Assembly: GCA_027924585.1 (NCBI GenBank)
Contig: BSBM01000307.1
Coordinates: forward strand, 12,859,001-12,923,000
DNA length: 64,000 nucleotides
Direction: 5' to 3'
DNA from: Larix kaempferi
Lineage: Eukaryota > Streptophyta > Pinopsida > Pinales > Pinaceae
The stretch's first letter is position 1. The number at the start of each line of letters is the position of its first letter. The position numbers and the translations under genes were made by a program. Shown piece after piece: positions 47,801 through 58,249 of this stretch. The notes beneath the pieces are model-generated. The model was not told the origin of the DNA and did no database searches. It saw only the letters and a program-made list of their open reading frames with translations.

Positions 47801-49305
47801 TCTCGTCCATGTCTTTTAACGCGGCTCCTTGATTCACGATATAAACGCATCCTAAAGTCATCACAGTCTGGAATCAACTTACAAAACTTGCATGTCAATG
47901 ATTCAAAAGGGATCCCTGTTTCAGAAGCCCTCTGACAGTGAATATGCCTATATGTACCATCAATATGGCATTCAGTACCATGATAACATAACATCCTCTT
48001 GGTATGCTTCTCTATGGCCCATAATTTTCCACCCCTTTGATCATCCATTAGGATTTTTGTGTTCAATCTCTCCCCATTTCTATCAATATATGGATACCAA
48101 TACCCCCAACATTGTAGTATCAAGGGAGATAAATGATCTACAATAAGACAATAAAAGCAAACAAATTTGAAGATAACAAATAAAATTATGTTCAATGTCA
48201 TATTCAAATTAAATAAGCTTGTGAAATTAACATACCTGAAGTAGAAGGATTTGCACTTGTAGAACTCCTATGTGATAGTGGTGTTGATGATGGGACAAAA
48301 AACCTAGTCAACTCTGTTGGGACTTATCATTGGTAGGCTTCTTGGGTCTCCCAACTATGCCAGTCCTCAAACCAATTGTACTATGTGAAACCTCATCTGT
48401 AGTAGAAATGTGCTTGTTTGATTTCATATGTTCATTTAGAGAACTAACAATATTACCACTAGCTGGTACTAATAAAACCATTTATTGCACCGTATACATT
48501 CCACTTTTACTTTTCTCTTGTCCTCGTATCATGCAAGTGTTGCTTCCACCACTTTGAACAAATTTGGATCTTGTGTCTTGTTGAAATCATCTAGTATTTT
48601 GATGGCTTTATCAATCTCAAGTCGATCTCCAACCATTGATGTCTGCCTTTCTATGTTACATGAAGGAGTTTCACTACTTCCCACCCTTGAAATGTTACGT
48701 TGATGGGCCCTTGTTTTCATGTGATTGTTTTTGAAGTTGCAAAGTGTCCGTGTTGCCAAAGATATTTCCCCTGTTCCATAATCAATACCACAACTTTGAC
48801 AATGGATCTTTATTTTAGATGTTCCATTTTTTGAATATACTTTAAGAGTAACCTTCTCCTCAACAAACTCCTCCATTAAACTATTCACTTTTTGTTCCCA
48901 AGATGCCAATATAGTAGAATCAACACCTATGTTTTGTTCTATCGAATCACACTCAACTTCAACTCTTGCTTGTTTATGCATAGGTTCATCCACGTTCTCT
49001 TCGATGATTTCAACATTTGGTGTTCTTTCCATTACATTTGATTGCAACGCTTCAGTATCCAATGTGTCTAGTTTCCTCTTGATGCCTATAGCTGTTTTTG
49101 TAGCTTTCCATCTTTTCTCTTGTGTTGCATTTAAAGTATATCCTTGATTGATGGTAAACTCAAAAGGATATCCAATGATATCATCAAGCACAATTTCTTG
49201 ACGGATTTCTGCAAATGTAGCATCTGATTGACACCTAACTATGCCAAGGGTAGAACATTCTTCACCATTTACAATTACAAAGTCAAAATCATTGTCTGGA
49301 TTCAT
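44883..49305 (-). pseudogene. P/THAP9-like transposase remnant with BED-like fingers, copy 2
   Basis: Better kept than copy 1 at the N terminus: an ATG at 49305, right after an in-frame stop, opens 258 uninterrupted codons (ubiquitin-like segment, acidic linker, first C-x2-C...H-x5-H finger). A TGA follows after VVEATLA; the second finger is split by a frameshift. After a 98-base intron (48235-48138) the frame runs through CKFCKLIPDCDDF to a private TGA at GKDVV*, where copy 1 has Trp, then in the same frame through the G8 run to AEDETVV and HPTCNRFDRQ. A frameshift near 46970 and a TGA before SDGDSRRR (both shared with copy 1) precede 275 codons with DQDYIHNGKK, MDRQNWGSAQ and GSDVCENFFSK. 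The C-terminal module follows at 45310-45014 and ends with NPSNGEFWDKPT. Family assignment is inference from motif order. Confidence 0.78.
48138..48235 (-). other. Probable spliceosomal intron in the transposase remnant, copy 2
   Basis: 98 bases with donor CTTCAG|GTATGT and acceptor TTATTGTAG|AT, as in copy 1. Conservation of both sites does not show current splicing, since the two copies are recent paralogues. Confidence 0.7.
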
Positions 49306-50275
49306 CTACATTTCCATCCACATGTACCTTTTATTTAGATAAAAATGGATAAATATATAGAAACATTTTTCAAAAGATTGGATATAGCATACATTTTTGA
49401 AAGTGGTGTTGAAACATTCAAACTAAAATTGAATTTATATAGAAGGAAATTCAATGAACTAGAAAAACTGAGAAATATTTGGTTTATTCAATAGACAATT
49501 AACTGCCTCTTTTAGATATTAAATAACGTTCCCAATAGACCCACTCGATATTCAACAAATGGGTGGACCATAATAGTTCCATTCGTTGGATATGCATACC
49601 CCACTATGCCATTACACAAGCCCTACATAGGGAATCTTTTCCCTGTAGGCATGATATGATTTCCATTTCGAGACTTGTTACACAATGGGGAGGTGACTCA
49701 TAAATGAAGGGTGGGGCTTCATAGTGGAGAATGGGGATCCGATGAACCCATATTAGGAGCTAGGGGAAGGACCTTTGAGGTGGGGCGAGTCCTTCTTGAT
49801 TTTACGTAAAAAGGTCAACACCAAAATTTTCTGCAACAAGTAGAAATTGCAATAGGTCATGTGTAGGTATTTGTTTATGCTTAAAGTATTCCAAGTTTAG
49901 TGAACATGGATTATTCCACAACAAATGAATCTCATTTCTCTATCTATACAAGACCAAAATTAATCCAAAATTAGAGACGATTCTAAGGACATGAAGTTGG
50001 GATGTGTCCCATGGGGTCGGTCAATATACTAGTTAGTGATAGTGATAGTTAGGGTCCTCTGGAACAAAGGTCTAGATTTTATCATATATACACAATCTCA
50101 AATCTTGAGTTTACTCCACTATATTGTAAATGACATATTTCTCAAATCTGAGTTTACTCCAACATATTGTAAATGACATTTCTCAAATATTTGGCTTTGA
50201 CTTCGAAATTTGAATATAATGTATATGACATATTTCTCAATCTGTAACTAAAATTCCATATTGCAAACAAATTTT

Positions 50276-50512
50276 GAACTAAGTATTCAATGAAAATTTA
50301 AAATTTAATTTCAAACGAACTTTGAACTAAATGCAATGAAATTTTAAAATTTAACTTCAAGTTACATTTTCAAAGTTTAATTTCCATCTTTAAATAACGA
50401 GACATTGAACTAAGTATTCAATGGAAATTTAAAATTTAATATCAAATGAAGTTTAAACTAAATGCAATGAAATTTTAAAATTTAACTTCAAGTTACATTT
50501 TTAAAGTTCACA
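50276..50512. repeat. 131-bp tandem repeat spanning the duplication breakpoint
   Basis: GAACTAAGTATTCAATGRAA...AAAATTTAACTTCAAGTTACATTTT occurs at about 50276-50390 and again at about 50407-50505. The right edge of the 14-kb block (50448) lies in the middle of the second unit, so the ancestral locus carried two units and copy 1 was cut within the second one. Confidence 0.75.
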
Positions 50513-52511
50513 AAGATATTCTTGAGGGTTACCCCCTAGGGATACCTCAAATGTGCTAAGTTTTCCTTATTTGGTCTTGGTAATTTTAATATTGATTAGA
50601 TAAGGGTTACTCTACTTCATCTCGATCATTACCATCTTGTCTATACCAAGACTATTGAATGTTTACTCCATTGTGATTACCCAATATTAAAGTGTAGTCT
50701 CTATATCAAACACAATTTTCTCAAGTGGACATTGTAAGAAAACTATACTTAGCAATTAGAGAAGTTAGACTACTTTAAAAAGGTAATAACATCATACAAT
50801 TAATACCTCATTATGCATCACAATTGCTTCTAATGCATATAGCATAATTCACTTCTTACCAAGGATCATTGTTTTGAATTAGACTACACTTAAGTAATGA
50901 CAAATTAGTAGAACATGAAATTATTTCTAGCTCAATCTCTGCTAGAGGTTGTATCCAAACATATGGTTAGCATACAACTTAGTCATTGCATAGACTTATA
51001 TCAAGACTTAATGTATAATCCCATTATGATCCTTCAGAGAAATTCTAACATAAATACTACATCAAAAGTATTCTCTTAGCACAATAGTTATTCTACAGAG
51101 AAATTCTAACATAAATACTACATCAAAAGTATCCTCTTAGCACAATAGTTATTCTACCCTTGAATGCAATGTTCTGAAAATAAAAACATAGTCATCCTTA
51201 TTTTCTATATTATGATAACTTTATTTATAACCAAAGTAAATAATTAGGAATTATTATTCCAAAATTTAACACAATAAACAAGAATTTATAGGAGTAAATA
51301 TAACCATTCTTTGTTGCATGACGTTTACTTCTATATCAACATAAACTATGCATATCTTAATGCTTGCATACCATTCTATTAATTGTGTACATGTATGGCA
51401 TTGCTCCTTCCCATGCAATTAATAATTTCATTTAATCCGATGCATATTCGATTCTAAATGAAGGTGTTGAAAACTTCAATACTTTTTAATCTTATTCATC
51501 TGGCGTGAAACTCTTTTCTATAGAACCCTTTTTAATAATAAAAGTAATTAGAATCTCGACAGTTTCAATTCTTAAATCCCCATCTCAATGCATCTATAAA
51601 TAGTAAATTAATTCTCACTCAAATAACTCCTTATCCAACACTTGACAAGTCAACATTTAGATCAATCAACTAACCAATGAATCCAATATAATCTGAAAGG
51701 ATTTAGTTATTAAGCTAAAAGCTTATTTTATGCATATATACCCATATATGAAGGATAAACTTAATTTTTCTTTTTGTTGACATCATTCTTTTGTTCAATT
51801 TTCAACTACTTAAGTATTACAGACCTATGAAAAGTTCGATTCAAGTGATAACTTCTCAAATCTAATTATCCATGAAATTAACAACCTGGCCTATCATAAA
51901 AATAACCACGATGAATGTGCAGGTCACAACCGACCGAATAAGTCAAGCTCGGTTGAATGAGCTAGGTGGACTAAAGATAAATAAATTCTAGAAATCGCAT
52001 TGACAGTTATTCTCTCTGCAAAGTGTCATTATTGTTTCATGTCTTATATTCTCTCTGTAGAGTACCATTATAGTTTCATGTATTCGTCATGAAAAATTTT
52101 ACCCATTATTTCTTGTTCCATATATATATTTCGCATAGTATATGGAATCCTTGGGAGGCCATTAATTACTTCTATCCTAGAGTGATATCTCTCCATTTAA
52201 ATGGGATTGTTCTTCAATGATCATTGTTTATGGTGATCCTTTGTGTGACTACATGAGGGTAAGCCCTTGGTAAAATTGACTTGATTCTTAGTTAAGACAT
52301 TATTTAAGAAGGGAAACTAGTCTTCAAATGCCATGGTTGACTTGCAATAAAGAGAATTGATGCCAAGGTCAAATCTGAAGTGAAAGTTTAATTTGGCCAC
52401 TAATAACAATTTTAGTTTAGAATGGGTTTCATGCCTAATTGTAGAATATCTTGAACTTAAGCTTGGCCCGCAAGGTCCATGAGGTTGGTGGTGCGAGTAT
52501 AAGTGGGGGAG
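50513..52511 (+). other. AT-rich sequence before a candidate LTR; no gene
   Basis: No coding motif on either strand. The last part ends in a purine tract AAGTGGGGGAG (52502-52511) before TGTAACAACC, so at least the right end may be the interior of a plus-strand LTR element. No pol remnant is visible. Confidence 0.4.
51035..51156. repeat. 61-bp tandem duplication
   Basis: CAGAGAAATTCTAACATAAA to AATAGTTATTCTA is present twice head to tail (51035-51095 and 51096-51156) with a single T/C difference in AAAAGTATTCTC/AAAAGTATCCTC. A recent slippage event. Confidence 0.92.
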
Positions 52512-53750
52512 TGTAACAACCTTCACCGAATATAAATTAGACCTCGTCTATTTCACCAACAGAGATCCTTAATGAATGAATGTCCAATCTATTCAATCCT
52601 TGTAAATGTTACTAATATTATGAGACAATAAGTAATAGTAAACTCTCAATAACTTGAACTTGGAATCACTTGTAACACATGTTTAGACTCAACCTCTTTA
52701 TCAATGATATTCATACACACACATCATCTACTAAATTCAAGCCAACTGAGGTATATTTACCAAAAATTATCTACCATCCATATATTATACTCCATTCTAC
52801 AATGTAAAGTAAATTAATTTTGTGTATGGGCCAAAGGTTAAACAAAATGCCTAGTAAAATGATGAATTGACTAGATAGTGAAGCATATGATGTGTATGCT
52901 CCAAAGGTTAGGAAAAATGCCCCAAAAAATGATGCATTAACCAAATAGTGATGCGTACAATGTGTACAACCAAAATGATAGGAAAATTAGCATTGTCCTT
53001 GATAGTATGAACTCATCAAACCAAGCCTTAAACAAAATCAGAACTAGAACTTTCCATATATGCCATTGAATCCACATCAAGAATCATCCTAGGGCAATAT
53101 ATAGTGTCGGATATCTGACATCCTAGGGCATGATATACGGTCGGATATCCAACATCCGCAAGCTTAATATTATGTCGGATAGCCGACGACACTTGTCACT
53201 ATTCGTCGGATATCGTCGAATATCCAAGGGCCATCAGATATCCAACGGATCCTTCTATCAATTTAAGGTGAAATCCGACGACACAGTCCTTTTCGTCCGA
53301 TGTCGTCGGATTTTCTCGTCAGATTTTGGGTTCAAATTCTGTAGTGCCATCTCTTGAGAAAAGTGAAGCGGGAGTTTAGTTCCTTCTCTTTCACCAAGAA
53401 ACTTCATTTGTTTGTTTACCTTCCATTGTAGGAGGGCTTGGTTGTTCGACCGAGAGCCCTCTATTGCTTGAACAGAGAAAGATTGTAGTATTTGTTTAGG
53501 TTATGATCACACTCATTTGTAATCGAGTATCATGGGGTATGTTCTTCCTTTGTACAAGGAGAGAAGATAGCGTAAATCTTCTCTATGTGAAGGCTATTAT
53601 CAGAGTTTTGTTTATGCTCACATCAGCGAGGTACTGTCTCTCCTTCACTTATTCAGTTTTATTTTCTTGATTTCTTTATTCTCAGTTTGTAATTTATATT
53701 TTTACTAATTGTAGATAATAATATTTAGGCTCTTTTCCTGTAGGTGAGAA
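52512..53750 (+). repeat. Candidate LTR (plus strand), right end uncertain
   Basis: Starts TGTAACAACC immediately after a polypurine tract. Downstream come a palindrome array (53086-53340), then sequence like a transcribed leader (GAAGCGGGAGTTTAG, CAGAGAAAGATTGTAG). A possible donor GCGAG|GTACTG at about 53631 and acceptor TTTTCCTGTAG|GT at about 53744 could mark an intron. I could not find a TTACA-type end or a partner LTR, so the right boundary is open; it may be a solo or truncated LTR. Confidence 0.4.
53086..53340. repeat. Array of GTCGGATATC palindromic motifs
   Basis: GTCGGATATCTGAC at 53106-53119, GTCGGATATCCAAC at 53140-53153, GTCGGATAGCCGAC at 53174-53187, GTCGGATATCGTCGAATATCC from 53205, CAGATATCCAACGG near 53235, ATCCGACGAC near 53273 and GTCCGATGTCGTCGG near 53295. 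The first two sit in an exact-length 34-bp tandem repeat that also holds CATCCTAGGGCA. GC content here is well above the surroundings. Such palindromes suggest protein-binding or hairpin elements of an LTR U3. Confidence 0.7.
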
Positions 53751-54008
53751 CGGGCGCACCCAATATGGAAGGCTCTATTATCCAAGGAGGATGAAGACTT
53801 CCATCCCGGATAAGCTCTCGCTTTGGTTTGGCTAACAACGATGATGGTTCACTTACAACTTCAAGCCATATGCCAAGTCCGAAATTGGCAATCCTTTTTT
53901 TACTTAAATTATTCATAGTTTAAACTATGTGAATGTAAGTTTTGCTAACCCTATATTGGGTTTTGAAATATAAAGCTTCGTTATGAGTTTCTGTGGCCCT
54001 GGCCCTGG
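53751..54008. other. Unassigned sequence
   Basis: A weak open frame on the minus strand covers 53725-53916 but nothing about its product is familiar. GGCCCTGGCCCTGGCCCTA at 53996-54012 is a 6-bp tandem repeat. Confidence 0.35.
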
Positions 54009-54177
54009 CCCTATATTAATAAATAAATAAATTGTTAATAATCCAAATATTATTTATTTGAAGTTTTCAAAATTTAATATTTTTATTTTTATTTTAAAAA
54101 ATACAAAATAAAAATAACTATTCTATATTTTATTTAGAAAATATTAATGTATAAATGTATAACTATCTATAATAAAT
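54009..54177 (+). repeat. Dispersed AT-rich repeat, copy interrupted at its end by a LINE
   Basis: About 170 bp from CCCTATATTAATAAATAAAT to AACTATCTATAATAAAT, nearly identical in order to 62020-62183. The LINE tail at 54178-54583 inserted at its right end. Confidence 0.82.
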
Positions 54178-54583
54178 AAGGTTGAGATGTACAAATTTAT
54201 GGATTTTGATATCAAACACATATATAGGGAACACAATCAGGATGCTGATATTTTATCCAAGCAAGCACTTTCTGGGGATGTTGGATATCTCTTATGGGAA
54301 GAATACTTTGAAGATGAGTTCCTTGATCAGGGTTCTCTATTTTTCTTCGACTAGTTAGTTTTTGGGAGATATTTTGGCCAGATGTGATTTTTGTCACTTT
54401 TGTTATGGGTTTTCTATGTACTAATGAACATCACTGAATGGATGTTTGACTGGACTGTTTCGACATGCCTTGTAACTCATGAAAGCATGTTGTGTGAACT
54501 GTGCTTGTCTATGGACCAATCCATCATGTATTATTTTTTTCAATTTGAATATAAATAGTATGCTTTTTTCCACTGGAAAAAAA
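54178..54583 (+). mobile_element. 5'-truncated LINE tail with RNase H end
   Basis: About 406 bp flanked by a 17-bp target duplication AACTATCTATAATAAAT (54161-54177 and 54584-54600) and ending in a short A run. It starts in coding sequence whose plus-strand translation contains MDFDIKHIYREHNQDADILS then KQALSGD and ends at a TAG near 54350; I-x-H-x-x-REHNxxAD is the C-terminal signature of the RNase H domain of plant non-LTR retrotransposons. About 230 bp of 3' UTR follow. Severe 5' truncation and a target duplication are hallmarks of target-primed reverse transcription. It is a dead copy. Confidence 0.88.
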
Positions 54584-54600
54584 AACTATCTATAATAAAT

Positions 54601-56640
54601 ATATATATATATATATATATATTACACTTAATAAATAGAAACGATATTAATGATTTCAAATGTCAAATATTTAACAGGGTGATTCATATTGGTTGCCATA
54701 GAGTTTTCGCATACTGAAGATTATTTATATTTTTTAGACTATAGCATAAGTTTTTTTTTAAAAGATGGTTCACCATTTGTTAGAGGGCTACATCCATCGG
54801 GAAATTAATCACCTTCCTGCTATTCGAAGGAATCAAGGAAAGCTTGAAATACAATCATTACAATAGGCTTCAACAAAAGCACCATGTCACTTACAAGAAT
54901 TGAACCTAGGTGGGGAGGGCAACAATCTTTCCTCCCAACCACCCAAACTACAACCAATGGACTAGACTATAGCACAGTTGTATCAATGACATAATATAAT
55001 GTAACAAAAGCCCAAAAATATGAAGTAGAGAGCGCACCGATGCTTATTGATTGGTCGAGATCATAAATAGGCCTTTAGCAAGCTATGCCCCCCGCTTTTT
55101 TTTTACTCCACAGGAGACAATGGGCAAGTATACATGACACGGATACATAGGCATAGAATGACGTTATTTCTATTATTTATTAAATACCAAATACCTCCTT
55201 TCGCTAGTTAAAGTTATTGGATGAGAAGATGCGCCGCAAGTGAGACCAAAGGGAAAAGACTAAATAAGTGTTTGGAGGGCAAGGATCCACTTTATTTTAG
55301 GGTAAACATTCTATACAAGCCGGAACTACTCGAAACTTTTAAGATAGTGGGACAGGAGCGCAAATACACATTTGTTTCTTTACTCGAATACGAGGAAGGA
55401 AGGCTCATAGACAGAAGATGAGTTAGCCTAGTCTTTAATAAATGTGATAGGGATAACTTGAGGAGCGGAGCGGTAAATAGCTCTTATTTCCCGGTTTTCT
55501 TCTATTCGTGTCGATATCCCAAACGTGTGCATAGGAGATTTCTGTAAATAAAAATATTGGGTAATGTTTTGTGAGATCAATTCAAATTTAAATTATAACC
55601 TGCCATGAATCTGGTCGTCCAACAAAAAAAGCGATATCTGAGAACAAGCCTAGAATTTCAAATCTCTTATGCCTGTCAAATCAAAATTTTATGACGGTTT
55701 TGTATTCTTTATGCCTTTCATTTTACGTAAGTGACGAGTGTCAAAATATTTTTACTTCAATTTCATATTTTAAAAACAACAAACACTATTAACTATAAGG
55801 ATGAAATTTTATATAATAAAAATAATAAAATTTATTTGAGTAAGATTTGCAAGGACCTGTGTAACTACAGCAAGGATGACCCATAGCCCTAGAATTCAGT
55901 TTATCAAAAAAATATTTAAAAAAAAAATTAATATAACAAAAATACTAATAATAAAATATTTATAATGAATTCTTTTTAAAACTTTCCTAAATTGTTAATT
56001 TTAAATGCTCCAAAACTGATCATTAATCAATAAATGAATATACATAAGAAAGCCCTCTAAAGATTTAAAAGAAAATGAGAGATTCATTTAACAATGCTGT
56101 GAATTTTTGAAAAAATTAAAAGAATTTGCAGAAGACACCCCCGCCTTTATAAATTATATGCTTGGACCTGGTAAATTGTAGAGTGTAAAGTTAAAATAGC
56201 ACGGCACCGTAGCATTCTTGTGAGTTAACTTGATCACTTTTATTCCAGCAGCTAATTCTATTGACTACGCATACTATATAGATTGTCTTGATCTCTACAT
56301 CCTAGTTTTAATCTAAACATTATTAACTTACCTAATCTTTCTCTAAACATAAGGGGATACATGCTAGTTTATACTCTAATTAACTACTCTAACAACTATA
56401 ACAAAGAGGACCTACCTTATTCCGTATTATATAATCCCTACATTAGACTAACGATTTTAAGTTTCAGTTTTAATGCAAACATCAACTTTAATGCTAGTAT
56501 AATAAGTTATTCAATGAGCTTTTTTTTTACTATAAGAAAATGTATGATATTTCCAAGGGAAATGACCAAATTTATTGTTAAAAACATATCTATGCATGAT
56601 TTAACTACCTACCAGAAAGTTAATATTCTTTTATATTTTT
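54601..56640. other. AT-rich sequence with short organelle-like patch
   Basis: Begins with a TA microsatellite. 55210-55550 has a different, more balanced composition and an open frame of 66 codons (55221-55421, MRRCAASETKGKRLNKCLEG at the start) that I do not recognise; it could be organelle-derived, given the rps2-like piece 1.4 kb downstream, but this is only a guess. 56361-56642 is an open frame of low-complexity composition, not a convincing gene. Confidence 0.35.
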
Positions 56641-56795
56641 GAACATTTTCATTATTAATACTTTAAATTTTTTAACTAACTTACTAGTTAATTATTAAAA
56701 AACAAAAAAAAATTAATTTAAAAATTAATTGTTATATATATATATATATATATTTGAACATTTTTATTGTTAATACTTTAAATCTTTTTACCAAC
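56639..56795. repeat. Direct repeat of about 43 bp around a TA microsatellite
   Basis: TTGAACATTTTCATTATTAATACTTTAAATTTTTTAACTAAC-like sequence at 56639-56681 recurs with five changes at 56753-56795, 114 bases downstream; (TA)n at 56732-56752 lies between. The second copy runs directly into the rps2-like fragment. Confidence 0.7.
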
Positions 56796-56813
56796 TTTTT
56801 TGGAGGATCCAGC

Positions 56814-56980
56814 CAACAACCAGATCGTGTAGTAATAATGAATGCAGAGAGGGAGTCCTCGGTCATACTTGAAGCTAATCGATTACAAATACCTATCGTA
56901 TCTTTGGTGGATTCGAATATCCCATTGGGATTATATAGAGTAATAACTTATCCCATTCCAGCGAATGATTCTATGGATTT
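56814..56980 (+). pseudogene. rps2: Mitochondrial rps2-like fragment (nuclear insertion)
   Basis: Translation of about 53 codons reads PDRVVIMNAERESSVILEAN, then RLQIPIVSLVDSNIP, then ITYPIPANDSM. The words LEANRLQIPIVSLVDSNIP and YPIPANDS are those of the C-terminal half of plant mitochondrial ribosomal protein S2; the plastid and bacterial forms differ more (IPTICLIDTNCDP type). S2 is a small-subunit protein needed for mitoribosome assembly. Here the N-terminal two thirds are missing, the left side is AT-rich unrelated sequence, and after ANDSMDF the frame continues into unrelated residues to a stop at 57032. Either mitochondrial DNA integrated into the nucleus, or an old nuclear copy that decayed. 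The match is from memory and was not searched. Confidence 0.7.
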
Positions 56981-57032
56981 TGGAATTACTGTGCAAATGG
57001 ATACCCAGTGTTTTAATCCATCATGGATCTAG

Positions 57033-57796
57033 AAACGCCAAATTAGATTGCGAACACTTTTAAAAAATGAAATTTAACTCCCCACAAAGTGATTCTGGAT
57101 CATTATTTTGGGAACGACAGAAGTTTGAAGGAGCAGAGTCACAATTCACATTCATAATTCGAGAAATTTCAAAGAGTGAAATCCACACAAGTCATATATG
57201 AATTTCTGGAAAATGTTTTTCTCTTTCTAACATAGAATATAGAAATCTTGGATTGATTATAAATTAGATCTTGAAGCTAACAGAAAAACGTCTTTGACTC
57301 TTTGACAACGGTGTGCAAGAATTTATAAGATTTGAAACAAATAATGAATGAAGTCATGAATGAATTTATGGAAATTGTTTTTGTTTCAATTTGCCCCAAT
57401 AAACAGAGATCTTTAGATTGGTTACCAATCGGTTTGAGGAATAACGCAGAGGATAAGAAATACAGAGGTCTCGGTCAATTGGCAACACTCAGAGGGGTAG
57501 ATACAATCGTTTTAACTAGATTTGGAATTCTCATTCAAATCTCTGAATAGATTCACACAAAATATTTATCTTACGCAGTGAACTTTTTATTCCATAACTC
57601 TGAAAATATCAAATAAGTATATAGACAAAATTTAAGATCAAGTGGTAATTCGCATTACCTTAATTGAAAACACCAATCAGTGGTCGAAGATAGGTATTCA
57701 AGGAAATTCAAGGGCCAATTCATGATTGGGTTTCGAATTTAGGAAACACCAAAAGAGGGGAAATCAAACGAATTTTAAATAAATCAAAATAATATA
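57033..57796. other. Unassigned sequence right of the rps2-like fragment
   Basis: Contains an open frame of 72 codons (57332-57550, plus) with a plausible amino-acid mix (RSLDWLPIGLRNNAEDKKYR) that I cannot link to a family. It may belong to the same organelle-derived insert. No start context or partner features support a gene. Confidence 0.35.
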
Positions 57797-58092
57797 ATGA
57801 ATTCATTTCATCATTGGATCGGACCCTGTAATCGAAGGTAGAGATTTGATCCCTGTTTGATCAAATCGATTCCAAATTGGGTCAGTATTATAAATACCGA
57901 TTGGTAGTGATAGATTTCAAATCGATCCCGATTGATAATGGAAACATTGTAACTGTGTATGAAATCCAACACCGGAAATAATGAAATTAATTCGTTTTAT
58001 CATTGGATCGAACCCTGTAATCGATGATACAGAGTCGATCTCTGTTTGATCAATTCGATTTCAAATTGGGCCAGTAATATAAACACTGATTG
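57797..58092. repeat. Two diverged direct repeats, 184 bp apart
   Basis: ATTGGATCGGACCCTGTAATCGA ... CTGTTTGATCAAATCGATTCCAAATTGGG at about 57797-57905 is repeated with about 15 per cent differences at about 57981-58092. Non-coding. Confidence 0.75.
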
Positions 58093-58249
58093 ATGAAACT
58101 CGAATGATTCTATACAACTCTCTTGCCTATCCTTGAAATTGATATGCCACGTTTCACTATTTAAATCCCGCCCGATCAAAACTAGTTTTATTATACCAAA
58201 CATGGGGAATAAAATTAAATGAGATTTATGGCGATAAAACATTTTTTTT

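Larger units (their letters stand above)
36465..50448. repeat. Tandem segmental duplication, copy 2 (about 14.0 kb)
   Basis: Second copy of 22455-36464, same orientation, directly adjoining it. All features recur in order with offsets of about 13,984-14,011 bases; the drift reflects small indels. Beyond 50448 copy 2 runs on into GAAGTTTAAACT, the continuation of a 131-bp tandem repeat that copy 1 lacks, which places the right breakpoint inside that repeat. Confidence 0.95.

Noticed and set aside
55221-55421. 66-codon ORF with organelle-like composition
   Set aside because: Possibly part of a mitochondrial insert, but I cannot name the product and the frame is short; left inside a general region entry.
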